DNA from: Hanleya hanleyi
Taxonomy: Eukaryota > Mollusca > Polyplacophora > Lepidopleurida > Hanleyidae
Assembly: GCA_036873755.1 (NCBI GenBank)
Contig: JAVTVY010018706.1
Span: forward strand, 1-64,000
Direction: 5' to 3'
DNA length: 64,000 bases
Shown: positions 46,560 through 58,837 of the stretch, in pieces
Position numbering within the stretch: the first letter of the stretch is position 1
How the letters are laid out: each line of letters opens with the position of its first letter
Made by a program: the position numbers and the translations under genes
The notes under the pieces: generated by a model
The model's input: the letters and a program-made list of their open reading frames with translations, nothing else
The model's database searches: none
What the model was told of the DNA's origin: nothing

Positions 46560-47400
46560 AAAAATGGAGAGCTGAAGCTCCGTGACTTTATAGTTTTTTA
46601 TATTGGGGTCATTTTGAGCCTCTTTGCATAACCCCCCGAGCAGAGGATCATGGGTAAATTCAAGATGGCGCCCACGTGGGATACCAGAAAAGTGATGTTT
46701 TTGTCATATTTCTTCAAAATGTCTGCTTTTCTGCGATAAAAAGTGGACAAAAACTATTTTATTTCACATCACATTAATATTTGCTAATTTATCATGCAGT
46801 TTTTGGTAGCCAAAGCAGTTCTGGATATAAATAGCTCGATGGGTTTCCAACTATACCGAACCAATCAGTAAGCGCGCTGAAGCAGCTCATCAGGCCAATC
46901 TGCAGCGAGGTTTGAGTTTTGACTGGTTTGAATTTCATCGCCGGCCAGACTACCTTTGAAATCGACATCGGGTGTCAAAGGGAAAAGCAAGCTTCAGCTA
47001 CCGACGCGCTAATCCAAAACAACCGCTAGGGATGAAATGTATGAGATTGTGTAATAGACGCAAAGACTCGAGAACTCATCCGAATCACCAAAAAAGTCCA
47101 GGTAAACCCTCTGCAAGGATTTAGGGATTACCTGGACTTGTGCAGATGGCAAAAAATATGTCGTCGGTATGGCGATTCCAATCGCAATAATAAGTTTGAC
47201 TAGCAGTGAACACACGGTGACACATTTAGGTGCCCGATAATTTCAGAAATAGTTCACGTTTCAAAATGTTGTCTGCTGTTTGAGCGAAGCCAAAATGGAG
47301 AAGGGCGAATTCTCGCCGAATCTCGCGAGACTTTGAATGGCTTGAATTTTGTACGATCGAAGGGAGACTGCATTGTTATACCTTACTTCAGTTTACGAAA
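46560..47400. repeat. Mosaic of transposon remnants
   Basis: 46560-46815 resembles the right part of the TAGTG element (about 14590-14840: TTTGAGCC, CATGAGTAAATTC, TACCAGAAA, TTCTTCAAAAT). 46905-47165 matches the interior of the 8-bp-duplication element (about 10790-11040; shared GATGAAATGT, AATCACCAAAA, GATTACCTGGAC). 47275-47400 is an inverted copy of 38860-38960. Pieces of several families are joined with no intact ends. Confidence 0.65.
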
Positions 47401-47593
47401 TAAAATCTACAATGTCTCTGCTAGAAGAAAAATAATATTAGAAAAGAAAATTGCATTAGAAAGTATTATTTAAGAGTTCCTTTACCGAAAAATCTTCAGG
47501 TTGCGGCAAGGTTGCAGCAAGTTTGCGGCAAGCTTGCTGCAATATGAACAGTGTGCCAGAACTGTTGGGGAGAGTATGCCACTAGCGGCAACC

Positions 47594-48549
47594 CCAATCC
47601 GCCTTTTGCGCTATTCCTAATGCCGGTTTCGGCCGCAAGGTGGCGCTAGCGCTCACGGCACTTTGGTCTGTTCCGGTTTAGCTGTCTGCTATTGTAAACA
47701 TGTGCAGGAGGGAAGGCGGGTATTGTATTTCGCCTCGTTTCGTCAGATTTTCTCACTGATGGAGACGTCCGTGGTAGTTTACGTAAGTATAGTCATCAAG
47801 TCTAATTTTTACTCGTTTGTACAAGCATAATAAAAGCCGCTAGCTTTGTCAACAAATTGGGCAATCAAAGCACGTCGTTGTTGTTGTTATAAAACATTTG
47901 TTTAGTTATAGTAGAGACTTGCGTGTCATCGACTCAGGGATAAAGGATTACCGTACCGTACGATTGTGGAGGCATTATATGAGAAGTTAGAAGACATATG
48001 GCACATTAATTTCCTGTTCAGTGTGTCTTTTCACAACAAAATTATGAAACACTACCAGCAGTCCCAACTGAGGCGGGTTGGGTTCTTGTTTATCACATTA
48101 TAATCATACAGCTACATTAACAGATACATGGTAGTCCGGTTAACTAATACTCCGATTATTTCTCACAGTACTTCATCAAACAAACTGGCCCCTGCTGATT
48201 GTTTTCAGTAGAGTGTGGTTTAATCAGGCTGAACTGCCGGCCACCCACCATGTTTTATAACAACAACAACGACGAGCTTTGATTGCCCAATTTGTTGACA
48301 AAGCGGCTTTTATTATGCTTGTACAAACGAGTAAAAATTAGACTTGATGACTATACTTACGTAAACTACCAAGGACATCTCCTCCAGTGAGAAAATCTGA
48401 CGAAACGAGGCGAAATACAATACCCGCCTTCCCTCCTGCACATGTTTACAGTAGCACACAGCTAAACCGGAACAGACCAAAGTGCCGTGAGCGCTAGCGC
48501 CACCTTGCGGCCGAAACCCGCATTAGGAATAGCGCAAAAGGCGGATTGG
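47594..48549. mobile_element. Foldback element with 300-bp arms
   Basis: Arms 47594-47895 and 48251-48549 are about 94% identical inverts (ends CCAATCCGCCTTTTGCGC and GCGCAAAAGGCGGATTGG) around a 355-bp centre. Each arm has a small open start followed by GTAAGTATAG, a consensus donor (left arm: METSVVVY). It may be an inverted duplication of a gene's first exon. No target duplication seen. Confidence 0.8.
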
Positions 48550-48564
48550 TGATTTCACTGTGTG

Positions 48565-48735
48565 CCGGTGTGAAAGAAACGGTGGTCCCTAGAGACCAGC
48601 GTCCGGTCTCCTATGCTTTACCTAGGGCGGGCTCTGATATCCAAGTGACCCTTTTCAGATGTCAGTCTCCGTTCTGGATTAAACCATAGCAAGCGGACAC
48701 TCATATCTGAGGGACCACCGTTTCTTTCACACCGG
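48565..48735. mobile_element. 171-bp MITE with 26-bp TIRs
   Basis: CCGGTGTGAAAGAAACGGTG, then GTCCCT, is mirrored exactly at the right as AGGGACCACCGTTTCTTTCA, then CACCGG. It has no coding capacity. A target duplication could not be fixed because the surrounding DNA is itself repetitive. Confidence 0.7.
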
Positions 48736-48920
48736 TACTGGCAAACAGTGTGCGGACAATAGGCCAGAAAAAGACAAAAGTGTTTCGCTAGCGTCACACA
48801 GTGCGCAGAAGGTGGGCCAGAGCCAAACTGTTTGCCACTATAGCGGTACACAGTGCACCGCGAGAAGCCCACAGAGAGTGTGCCAGAATGACAGTATACC
48901 GCTACCGGCACACTCTGCAT

Positions 48921-50429
48921 GGAATGTTCTGGAATGAAGATTTGCCAGCTGTTATAAATTAACTCAATAACCAGGTCTGAGAACTTTCGACCCCAACATT
49001 TTCAAACTGTGTAGGAAGCTATCCAGACTGTATGAGCGTAGGAATACATCACAGAAGGACCTTTACGGAATATAGCCGGAGGGCCAATGATCGGCTGATG
49101 CAGCAACAACAACATTTTCCCAGTTAGACGCCAGATTTTGAAATCGAAAAAGAGGCCGCGCTATGTCATCGGTCAACTGAGACAGTCACGTGGTTGTGTA
49201 TGAAGATTGGGGTGGCTCCAATAAATAGTGATCCAATGAGAATGCTCGTCTTAGTTTAAAATGGCGGGGTCGAATGACCAATCACTGACGGGGAGACAGC
49301 TGGAACAGTACACTATCACTGTCTGTTAATATATTGATTTAACAGAGAGTACTACAGTCTAGGAATAGGTGTACCACACTGTGCAACATAGTTTGAAGTT
49401 ACAGTTATTAGCGGAATGGTCTCAGAATGAACAAGTAATTCTGAGACAAAAAGGCATTGCAGGATTCTGATGTACATGGTATACTAACCTTTCCTATCAA
49501 TGAACTATTTATGGTGCACATGAATACATATGTAATTTGGTCCAGGACTTTCAAATCTGGGCAGTTAAAGATGGTGGGAGAGAGAACATGTTCTGCAGCC
49601 ATGATGAGTTGTTTCTGATAATTATGCTTCCTGTATAATTTATACATTTTCTGCCTTCCTATGATCATACATGATACTGCAGTTTGCGTTGGTAAGTCTG
49701 TTTGAATACAAAGTACAGTTTGATTATGGTTCAGGCTAGTCCAGTGATTTTTGTAGACAAGCTACAGTTAGCTCTGTCATGTATATGTTGAGTAACCATT
49801 GTGTGTGCCTTTATTTATAAGTCTCGGGAAGTACATGTAGCATGCACTTTTGCATAAAATTGTTAGTTTTATTTATCTCTAATCTATGACAGACAGTTCC
49901 AAAAAACTGTTTGCATAAATCTGTTCAGATTTCATTGCATGATATTAAGTACCAGGTACATTAGTTCGGGTGGAGTAATTTGTAATATTCATGTGACGGT
50001 CAGGATGATGTCATTCTGATCAATCAATCAATTTTGAATTTGGATGGCGTGTGCAGCTGCGAAGCAGCTATGCACGCCAATAACTATACATTGAGTTTGC
50101 TTTTTAAAAAACTTTTCATTTTCAGGCTTATATAAATAGAATAGTGTTGAATATCTGTGTAAGATGTTGAAGTATGAAGCAGGGAGAGCTTCCACAGATA
50201 GTATTATTATTAGATGGCGAGGCAGGTTAGAAGATTTCGAAGAGGAGTGGTACATAAATATCAACAGCAAGTACTTGTATAAATGTCACAACGGCCCAAT
50301 TCAATAAAAAGTTAAGAACTCATTAAAAAGGCCAATATATATATAGATAATATAAATAAGTATATCATATATATATATATATATACATATATAAGCATGA
50401 GGTACTTTAAAGTTATGAAAATGCTGTTA
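48921..50429. other. Unassigned DNA
   Basis: A weak promoter-like patch lies around 49200-49290 (CCAAT boxes, AAAATGGCGGGG start), but no donor follows. A (TA)n tract lies at 50336-50394. Nothing else is recognisable. Confidence 0.4.
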
Positions 50430-50816
50430 TTACCTAAATCGGCGAGTGCGTAACATAAAATTAGCAACTGCCTTTAAAACTTTATCTCTGTTTCGTTCTG
50501 TGTTAAGAACATGCTCAAAAGTTGGGTTAAATACACCAAAAAGTAAAAGTTCATTAAATAACCTTTGGCGTTCATTAGTATGCCGCCTGCACGTCATTAA
50601 ATAATGTTGGACTGTGTCCACGTCACAAGTTTCACAGAGACCAGTTGGGTGCCTGGCCATACTATGTAATGCACTATTGACAGCAATTCGACCAGATAAT
50701 AATCTGAAGATAAGCACCTCAGCCCATCGATTGAAAAGAGATATTTTACCAGTATTAACACAAGGCTGAAGTACATAATACGACCTGTTGTAGAATATCG
50801 CCATTCCTCCTGCCAA
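50430..50816 (-). pseudogene. LINE ORF2 C-terminal fragment
   Basis: A 128-codon minus-strand frame contains FNRWAEVLIFRLLSGRIAVN, then CETCDVDTVQHYLMTC, the CxxC...H...C finger found after the reverse transcriptase in many LINEs, and a basic end RTRRFR before the stop. No reverse transcriptase motif is present, so it is a 5'-truncated remnant. It lies inside a composite of other repeats, and the LINE 3' tail is not visible. Confidence 0.55.
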
Positions 50817-51130
50817 GATGTCATTCTGAACAACACCAAGACAGTATTAATAAGCCCAGAAGGCTGCCGGAAGTGCACGGCAGAAGGCTGCCGGAAGAGT
50901 GCGCCAGAACACTGTCGGAAGAGTGCGCTGGAGGGCTGCTGGAACACATCAGTTTGCGGCAAGCTTGCCGCAATCTATAAAGAGTGCCGGAAAGCTCATT
51001 TGCTTGTGAAAAACTCTGTTGCGGCAAGCTTGTCGTAATCGTTCTGGCATACTGCGCGGGGTGAGGTTGCCGGAAAGTTCGCGGCAGCCGCAAACCGTGT
51101 GCCAGAAGAATATTATTTCGGTAAGGGTTT

Positions 51131-51594
51131 TTATCATTTATTATGCAAACATAACTGTCAAATGCAATGACAATTCCTATCAGCCAATATGAAGGGTAGT
51201 CCAAAGCTATGTAGAGATATCCAAAACCAGGGTTAATCAGGTACATCCATGTCATCAAGCTCTATTAATTTGAAAAGCTAATAACAGTACAGATACATGT
51301 GAAGTTGCCAAGTAGGGGTTGCTCTGGATTCTTTCTATTCAGCCAACACCCGGTCTATTGAAGGTACTCACGATGATTACATTGGTTCCTCCGAAAAGTC
51401 AATCATGCCAGAGACACTTTATGTTTGAGTCTCCTAATATGGAAGGCATAATATTCAGAGCTACCTGATAAAACCAAACCTATTCTTGATGAGAAACCGT
51501 GCTACATTATGTGTCGAAAACTACACCTACTCACATTGGGTTTGTGGGGATTCATATCAACATACACTTTATATATATTATATTGTGACACAGT

Positions 51595-51642
<48 letters not shown>

Positions 51643-52850
51643 AGAGGAAGAGAATTATGGCTTAACGTCAGTAGTAGGAAGAGGTGAAATTCTGTCGCAA
51701 AAATGATAGTGTGGCGTAACGGTGGTGACGTGAAGTCACTATAACGTCACATCCGGGTCAGATGTCACTTCCGGGTCAAAGGCCACTTCCGGCTCAAAAG
51801 TCACGTCCGGGTTAAAGGTCACTTTCGGTCACATGACGGCCCAGCAGGAGTTATCTGCCCCTAAATAAGACAGTACGCATGAGTTATTTCAATGTTAAAC
51901 CTGATGAGCAACCCACGCATGAACATTTGCGGTATGGGGTTTGGCACCTTGTTTTCTCTGTCCATGTAGAACATGATGGGAGGGGCCTCGTGGCCATTGG
52001 GTGACTTTTGTTGAAAAGTTCTGATGAAGCATGCGTAGTGTATATGCAGGCCTAAGATGGACATTTCGGGGGTCAATATTGGTCCGATTGGATCGATGGC
52101 TTGCATGTGCAGACAGGGAATTGTTGGTGAAGGGCATTGGAATGAACGTTTTAGGGTCGAGATGGCCCAATATTGGTTCGAATGAGCCGTGTGAGGTTTC
52201 CTCGTGAAGCACTCGTGGAATAGAGTCAGATTGGGAGTGATATGCGCCTGCGCACTCGAGGAGTAGTAGAGAAAGGGGAAATTCGGAAGTGCAAAGGAGC
52301 GCGTTTGGGGAGAGGTGGTCATATTCGCTCTGGCTACCTGGTAGTGTTATCTCAGCGTATGTGTGTAGATGTGTGTGGAGGAAGAAGTGGAGGTTGGGGA
52401 GTAAGAGGAGGAAGAATTGGGTGAGTGAGAGAGTGGGTGAGTGAGTGAGTGAGTGAGTGAGTGAGTGAGTGAATGAATGAGTGAGTGAGTGCGTGCGGAG
52501 TGAGGGAGTGAGTGAGCCTTCACGGTAATACTGCGTAGCCGTGTAATATGAGTGTATGTTCCAATATATTCGAGTTCTTCCGTGGCTAAATCGATCGGCC
52601 ACCCCATCGCCTGAATGCCATTACATGTCACAAGCGCCGTATATCATGCTCCTGTACGATTCCCAGAGATGCCTAGTCATTCCCGGAGATTCAGGCGACC
52701 ATCCGCTTATTTGAAGTCTGATAGGAATACTTTCTGTCCGTGGAGGCTTGAACCGGAAGCAACCTTTGATCCGGATGTGACGTCACGGATACGCGTGACT
52801 CCGCAAGTGACGTCATCAGCCTCAATGCGACAGAATTTTAGCCTTTATTT
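51131..52850. repeat. Simple repeats and dispersed repeat fragments
   Basis: (GA)n at 51598-51637 and (GAGT)n at 52422-52516. An array of TCACTTCCGGGTCAAAGG variants lies at 51755-51830. CCCACGCATGAACATTTGCG at about 51911 and the following 100 bp match 21138-21240. Large open frames across 51861-52602 span the simple repeat and are not credible genes. Confidence 0.7.
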
Positions 52851-53437
52851 AGGTGGCTCTCCACAGTTTCGTAGTAATGACCCCCGTCTAATTTCATAAT
52901 ACGATAGACTGCCCGTGTTCTGCTACATCATAATTCTTCTTGTCTTCTTAATAGCTTATATCTGTAATACCATCCTATTCAGCATTATCAACGCTTCAAA
53001 CGAGCACGTATAGATCGATGGCTGGCTTCGTCTATACGGTTACCGGGATCATGGAGTAAATTTTGTCCTGCCTCAGTTATGCCCCTTGAGTGAGCCTAAA
53101 AATCAGGACTCATTTACGGGAAGAAAATCTGACAAAAAACGGACAGGTTGACCCCCACTTTGTTTTGCCTTTTTAAGTTGAGACCGGGCCTGGGAACGTG
53201 AGTAAGAAGTTTAATTGAAATCTCTCTTACAGATTTTTCTGGAAAGGGAATGTTTGAGATTCATTTTTCTAAATCACAGCAGTGCTATGTCTTAAAATAA
53301 TAGCTTAATCATGCTCTTTCAAAAAATATATACATATAAGTGATTTGGGTTGAAGAGTTTACGACAACTGGTGGCCGAAAAATGGATCCATGGTCTAATC
53401 CTTGCCAAATTGAAGAATCCCTGGACTGCACCCTTTA
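52851..53437. mobile_element. GGGTGCACTCC-family element, copy 1
   Basis: Closely matches the next entry and, more distantly, the nested element at 23447-24121 (CCACAGTTTCGTAGTAATG, AAAAAACGGACAGGTTGACC, GGCCGAAAAATGGATCCATG). The right end CTGGACTGCACCCTTTA fits the family terminus; the left end (GGTGGCTCTCCACAG) is degraded. About 70 bp present in copy 2 (near 54040-54095) are missing here. Confidence 0.6.
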
Positions 53438-53624
53438 AGGCATAATAGTGGAGTCTATGCATTATCACAATGTAGACTTCGGAGCGTAGATGTATCAATA
53501 CGCCAGATTGTTTAATTTTGACTGCCTAGTTACATCTGAAGTGCTATTTTCGGAGTCAGGTGGAAAGAAAATCAGGAGTTCGATTAAAATACCCCACAGT
53601 GTAGCCGTTAGTATACCATTGAAG

Positions 53625-54293
53625 TTAGTGCATACTGTATTCCACAGTTTCGTAGTAATGGTTCCGGTCTAATGTCATGATACGATAGACTGCCCGTGTT
53701 CTGCTACATCATAATTCTTCTTGTCTTCTTAATAGCTTATATCTATTATACCATCCTATTCAGCATTATCAACGCTTCAAACGAGCACGTATAGATCGAT
53801 GGCTAACTTCGTCTACACGGTTATCGGAATCATGGAGTAAATTTTGTCCTGCCTCAGTTTTATATGCCCCTTGGGTGTGCCTAAAAATCAAGGACTCATT
53901 TACGGGAAGAAAATCTGACAAAAAACGGGCAGGTTGACCTCAACTTTTTTTTTGCTTTTTTTTAAGTTGAGACCGGGCCTGGGAACGTGAGTAAGAAGTT
54001 TAATTGAAATCGCTCTTACAGATTTTTCTGGAAATTGAGCCGAGTTTGACAATTTTTCGACATTTTAAGGGGTTTTCTAGGAAAGATGAAGCAAGCTTGG
54101 AGGGGAATGTTTGAGATTCATTTTTCTATATCATAGCAGTGCTATGTCTTAAAATAATGGCTTAATCATGCTCTTTCAAAAAAGATATACATATAAGTGA
54201 TTTGGGTTGAAGAGTTTACGACAACTGGTGGCCGAAAAATGGACCCATGGTCTAATCCTTGCCGAATGGAAGAATCCCTGGAGTGCACCCTTA
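53625..54293. mobile_element. GGGTGCACTCC-family element, copy 2
   Basis: A longer copy, ending GGAGTGCACCCTTA. It is about 93% similar to copy 1 over shared parts, including a block of TTGAGACCGGGCCTGGGAAC. It is non-coding. Confidence 0.6.
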
Positions 54294-54846
54294 CTACTAA
54301 CGTGGCATTCAGAAATATTTCAACTGTATAGCGGCGATGAAAACTTTTTTGTCTATGTATGCCAACAAAACAAGTCAACAACCCAACAATCTAAAAGTGA
54401 TCAATCCAACACATTAAAAACCTGAACGGTACATAAATTAAAATTTATGCAACAAACCGAATTCTCTCAAATAACCTAAAATCGAATTTTCTTTTACTGG
54501 ATTAAAAAGATCTTCTAAACTAGCAGCTGGATAAAAGAATTCTCTTACAATCTTAAAATATATACAGTCGTTGAAAATGGGTTTTACTATGAGATCTTTC
54601 TTAAGTAAATGTTAACCGTGTGTGACCATTTCTACACTGCCTGATGATGACTTGATCGAAAAGTTTCTACCTGCCCAGATGAATAACCCTAGGCTATAGT
54701 TTTTTTTTAACAAAAAGTTCGTTTCATTGCTCAGCATCAACGTAAAGAGCGGAGACAAAGTTTTGAACAACACCAGCAAATTGTGATCGAAACGACCTTA
54801 ATTCCGAACCACCCTTGTGTTGTATCATATTCATGACATACAATCG
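54294..54846. other. Unassigned AT-rich DNA
   Basis: Nothing recognisable. Confidence 0.4.
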
Positions 54847-54853
54847 ATAATGC

Positions 54854-56964
54854 TATGGTGTTCTATTTGTGCCAAGTTTCCGTCGCCTTTTCAAAACGCG
54901 ACGTCGCCTTTTGAAACGCGACGTCGCCTTTTGAAACGCGACGTCGCCTTTTGAAACGCGACGTCGCGTTTTTAAAACACGACGTCGCCTTTTGGAAAAC
55001 ACGACGTCGCCTTTTAAAACGCGACGTCGCGTTTCTTTCCTATGTTTTTGCATTGTAAAACTCGACACAACGGAACTCGACGTCGCGTTTTCAAAAGGCG
55101 ACGTCGTGTTTCACCCACGTCTTGTTTGGCAATGTTAAAAGATAGGAAAGAAACGCGACGTCGCGTTTTAAAACGCGACGTCGTGTTTTTTAAAAGGCGA
55201 CGTCGCGTTTTCAAAAGGCGACGTCGCGTTTCAAAACGCGTCGCCTTTTGAAACGCGACGTCGCCTTTCGAAACGCGACGTCGCCTTTCGAAACGCGACG
55301 TCGTGTTTTGATAGTAGAACTGCGCATGTCTAGGGATCATTTATTTTCAAGAAATTGTGTTGTGACTATAGATACAATGCTTTAGTTAGACAAGACAAAT
55401 GACATACATGTAGATATATGTAGAAGACTGTGTAAATGAAATGTGCGGTAGGAAACTTCGCTGTGCTTATATCCGTCTCAGAAATTAGGTCATGTATATC
55501 CATTGAGTATACGCACCCCTCAAGACAAGAACAAGCTGACATTATTAGTGCGCATAATGCATGTATTTAGACAATGTTTCCTCATTAGCTTTCAGTTACT
55601 TGTACAGCGACCAACTAATTTTTTTTCAAGATAATCATCCTGTCCGTCCTCTAAACGTTTGTCAGGCTTTATTATTTTTATATTATTCACATTGTATCAT
55701 TAATCTTGGGTGTAAAACTCGGCTGGCAGTGTCGTTTATTACTTGACTTTAAATTGCCATTTCACTATGCATTCAGTTACAGCACAATGCACTCATGGAC
55801 TCACTAAGTGGAAGCTGTGCCGTTAGTGTCACCCATAGAGGACATTTAAATGTTGATTGATTAATTTATTTCAACTGGGTTAAAACGGTCCTCGGTGAAA
55901 ACAGTTTCTACCTAGACCAACACATTTTCACTTGGCTGTAAATCTTTCACCACCAGGTGTAAAAATGGAAGCTGGATTGATCTGCATGGGTGGAAAACAT
56001 TCCAGCCAGGTGCTTCTCAGGTTAATGATATTAAAAGTGACTTACCAAGTTGAGTAATACGTTATTGAATTTGAGCTTTGAACCCTTTGTATAGTTATTT
56101 ATACGCTATGTAGCGGTTTTAAAATAATTGGGCACTCTATCGCAAAAAAACAAATTCTCTTAGTTCAGATAGGTCAATGCTACCACCACCTATTTTTATC
56201 AAAAATAGGAAAATAAGCGTGTAACCATTCCCGGAGACGCCGCCACAAATTTAGGTTCGTTTATTCCAATCTCAGTTAAGAGTTTCTGACCTTATTGCTT
56301 CGCTCTCCTATCAAAGTCTAGTTTCACGATAACGGTGACAACCTTGTAACCCACAGTTTTGCTGATAGAATTGGAGCCCTCTACTATTGTGATTGTCTTA
56401 TAATTCTCTGAGATGGTCAAGCGGATAGCTCTGGCTCACTAATAACAAATGCTCCCTAAACCTGCACATGCGCAGTTGAAAGACCAAAAGGCGACGTCGC
56501 GTTTCAAAAGGCGACGTCGCGTTTCGAAAGGCGACGTCGCGTTTCGAAAGGCGACGTCGCGTTTCGAAAGGCGACGTCGCGTTTTAAAACGCGACGTCGC
56601 CTTTTGAAAACGCGACGTCGCCTTTTAAAAAACACGACGTCGCGTTTTAAAACGCGACGTCGCGTTTCTTTCCTATCTTTTAACATTGCCAAACAAGACG
56701 TGGGTGAAACACGACGTCGCCTTTTGAAAACGCGACGTCGAGTTCCGTTGTGTCGAGTTTTACAATGCAAAAACATAGGAAAGAAACGCGACGTCGCGTT
56801 TTAAAAGGCGACGTCGTGTTTTCCAAAAGGCGACGTCGTGTTTTAAAAACGCGACGTCGCGTTTCGAAACACGACGTCGCGTTTCAAAAGGCGACGTCGC
56901 GTTTCAAAAGGCGACATCGCGTTTTGAAAAGGCGACGGAAACTTGGCACAAATAGAACACCATA
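54854..56964. mobile_element. Palindrome-array transposon, GCGACGTCGC family
   Basis: Ends TATGGTGTTCTATTTGTGCC and GGCACAAATAGAACACCATA are perfect inverts. The flanks share ATAATGC (54847-54853 and 56965-56971), a 7-bp duplication (6 bp if one terminal A is counted as the element's). Arms 54880-55315 and 56488-56940 are arrays of AAACGCGACGTCGCGTTT-type palindromes, with AAAGG or AAACG on either side. They are long inverted repeats of each other, interrupted by shared unique blocks (such as CTTGTTTGGCAATGTTAAAA). The 1.15 kb centre has no transposase. Arginine-rich open frames (RRRVSKGDVAF) are by-products. Confidence 0.92.
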
Positions 56965-57407
56965 ATAATGCATCTCTACTCGCTCGCTCTTGGAGGTATC
57001 AAAGGCTCCACTGGGAGTCATCTCTCTACCTGGTCGTGCTTTGTGATTCCTGGATAAAGACTAAAACTATTATTTTATAATAAACTTTATTTCATGGATA
57101 TTAGGGATGTTGGTGGTTATATTCACACAAGAATCATACTCGTATAAACCATAGTTTCCACATTTAAGATCAAAGTACTTAAAGTACTGATGTAGGGTTT
57201 ACTTGCATCAGAGGGGTTTATTAGTCCCATATTTGTGATCATTTGAGGGAGAAAATCGTCCTCAAGCTGTTCGGTTTGTAGGGCCAAACTTTCACTTTTA
57301 TCAAAAGGATATGAAATGGACCATTCAGCCTACATGTTGAATTATAAGACACGAAATAATGAAGGGCTGCAGATGCACGAATTTATGGCGCACCAAAGTT
57401 GGTACAA

Positions 57408-57621
57408 TTGGCTTATTTTCTTATTTTTGTGCACTTTTCGGTGCAGATTTTCTTTTGTTACAGAAATAGAACACCTTTAACCAAAACCAATTTTGGCTAA
57501 TTTAAACAACAAATAATTCTGAAATATTCAGTCTAAATATGAATTTGGTTAATGGTGTAATAATTTTGCAACAATAGAAAATGTCGACAGTAAATGTACC
57601 GAAAAGTGCAAAATAAGCCAA
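57408..57621. mobile_element. 214-bp MITE-like inverted repeat
   Basis: TTGGCTTATTTT...GTGCACTTTTCGGT is mirrored by ACCGAAAAGTGCAAAATAAG-CCAA. AT-rich and non-coding. The duplicate lies at 60440-60653. Confidence 0.55.
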
Positions 57622-57896
57622 TGCGGCAGATTTGAACCACTGTAAGTCTGGTTGTGTTTATCTGTAGGCCTTGATTTATTCTTTATCTGATCGATTATGT
57701 AGACTGTATTAGATTATTATCACCCAGTATGTAGACTGTAAAAATTGTCAATTTGTCGCTTTTCAGACAAAAATTAGCCCCACCAGCTGTGTGTATCAAA
57801 AACGCATCGAGGGCCCTATCTAAAGCGAACACCACATTTGGATCTTATAACAAAAGTTCCATGGATCGGTTGTCGATGGACCGTGTCGAATGACTA

Positions 57897-58837
57897 GGGG
57901 AGATTGGGATACAGTGGGACAAGCCATCTAGCTTCCTTGTTAAGTACAGGAAGCACATTACAATATTATCAGTAGAAAGCTACCACCCCCATACAACACA
58001 CCTATATTGATATATAAAAACTATCATTGGCAACAAATTGGGAGCAAAAAAAACTGTTTTTAAGCAGTCCAAGTAAATTCTGAGGACTAAGGATGATATT
58101 TTGTTAAACCAAGTTTTCAGCAGTACTTCATTGCTGTTTTGTTACTACTGAGAAAGGATGGACAAATGTAAATTTGAATTATATAGATTTATTATCTCAG
58201 ATGTATGTATTAGTTATTTTTCATAAAATGGAAAATATCATGCACATGGGGCGGACTGGGAAACTTTTGCTGCGCACACTGGGACAATAGTAATCAAATG
58301 GTGAAATTTACTTTGACCCTACAATCGTATCAAAATGCATTATTTTGTTTCCTACATGTAGATTATATTAATTGCTAATCCTATCAGATTTGATGAGTTT
58401 TATTAACACTTTCAAAGTCAATTGCTTTCGTTGGAATGAAAATCATACAAAATATTTTTTTTTTCTCAAATTTGGCCCCTGGGAAATATTTTACGTGAAG
58501 CAGGGATCTGAAATAGCAACTAACTTAACCATCGTTGTTGAATCTTCTAAACTCCTATGAAACATACTATACTTGATATAACATGTATTTATTGTCCCAT
58601 CGCACCCCAGTGGGTGTCCCAGTGTACCACATAGTGGAGCAAACTGGGACACATTTTTTTACGTTTTTAAAAACAAATTCTGGAGAAAAGTATAAGAGAT
58701 ATTTCAGATTTTTTTGCATGGCTATGTCACACTAAATATAAGTTATAACGGGAGTATAGAAGGCTACACTACATGACAATAATAACAGAGATTTTTGCAA
58801 AAAGGTGAAAAATGTCCCAGTGTACCCCAATCTCCCC
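57897..58837. mobile_element. 941-bp TIR element, GGGGAGATTGGG ends, TA target
   Basis: Ends GGGGAGATTGGGATACAGTG and GTACCCCAATCTCCCC are flanked by TA. TGGGACA-type motifs recur inside near both ends. The frame at 58372-58560 shows no domain; the element is non-autonomous. Confidence 0.75.

Larger units (their letters stand above)
47470..51130. mobile_element. Possible composite element bounded by GCGGCAAGCTTGCCGC palindromes
   Basis: The outer parts (47490-47590 and 50860-51115) contain palindromes around AAGCTT (TTGCGGCAAGCTTGC) and AGTGTGCCGGAA motifs. The borders are inverted relatives (TTACCGAAAAATCTTC at 47482, and GAATATTATTTCGGTAAG at the right). No target duplication found. Inside are a foldback element, a MITE and a LINE fragment. 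Confidence 0.45.

Noticed and set aside
49259..49330. Possible gene start AAAATGGCGGGGTCG
   Set aside because: The frame closes after about 22 codons and no consensus donor follows.
51861..52602. Minus-strand frames of 153 and 235 codons
   Set aside because: They run through the (GAGT)n simple repeat and a dispersed repeat. No domain, and composition follows the repeat.
54853..55340. Arginine-rich frames (RRRVSKGDVAF) here and at 56504-56965 and 59477-59997
   Set aside because: By-products of the GACGTC palindrome array. They appear on both strands, which real coding sequence would not.
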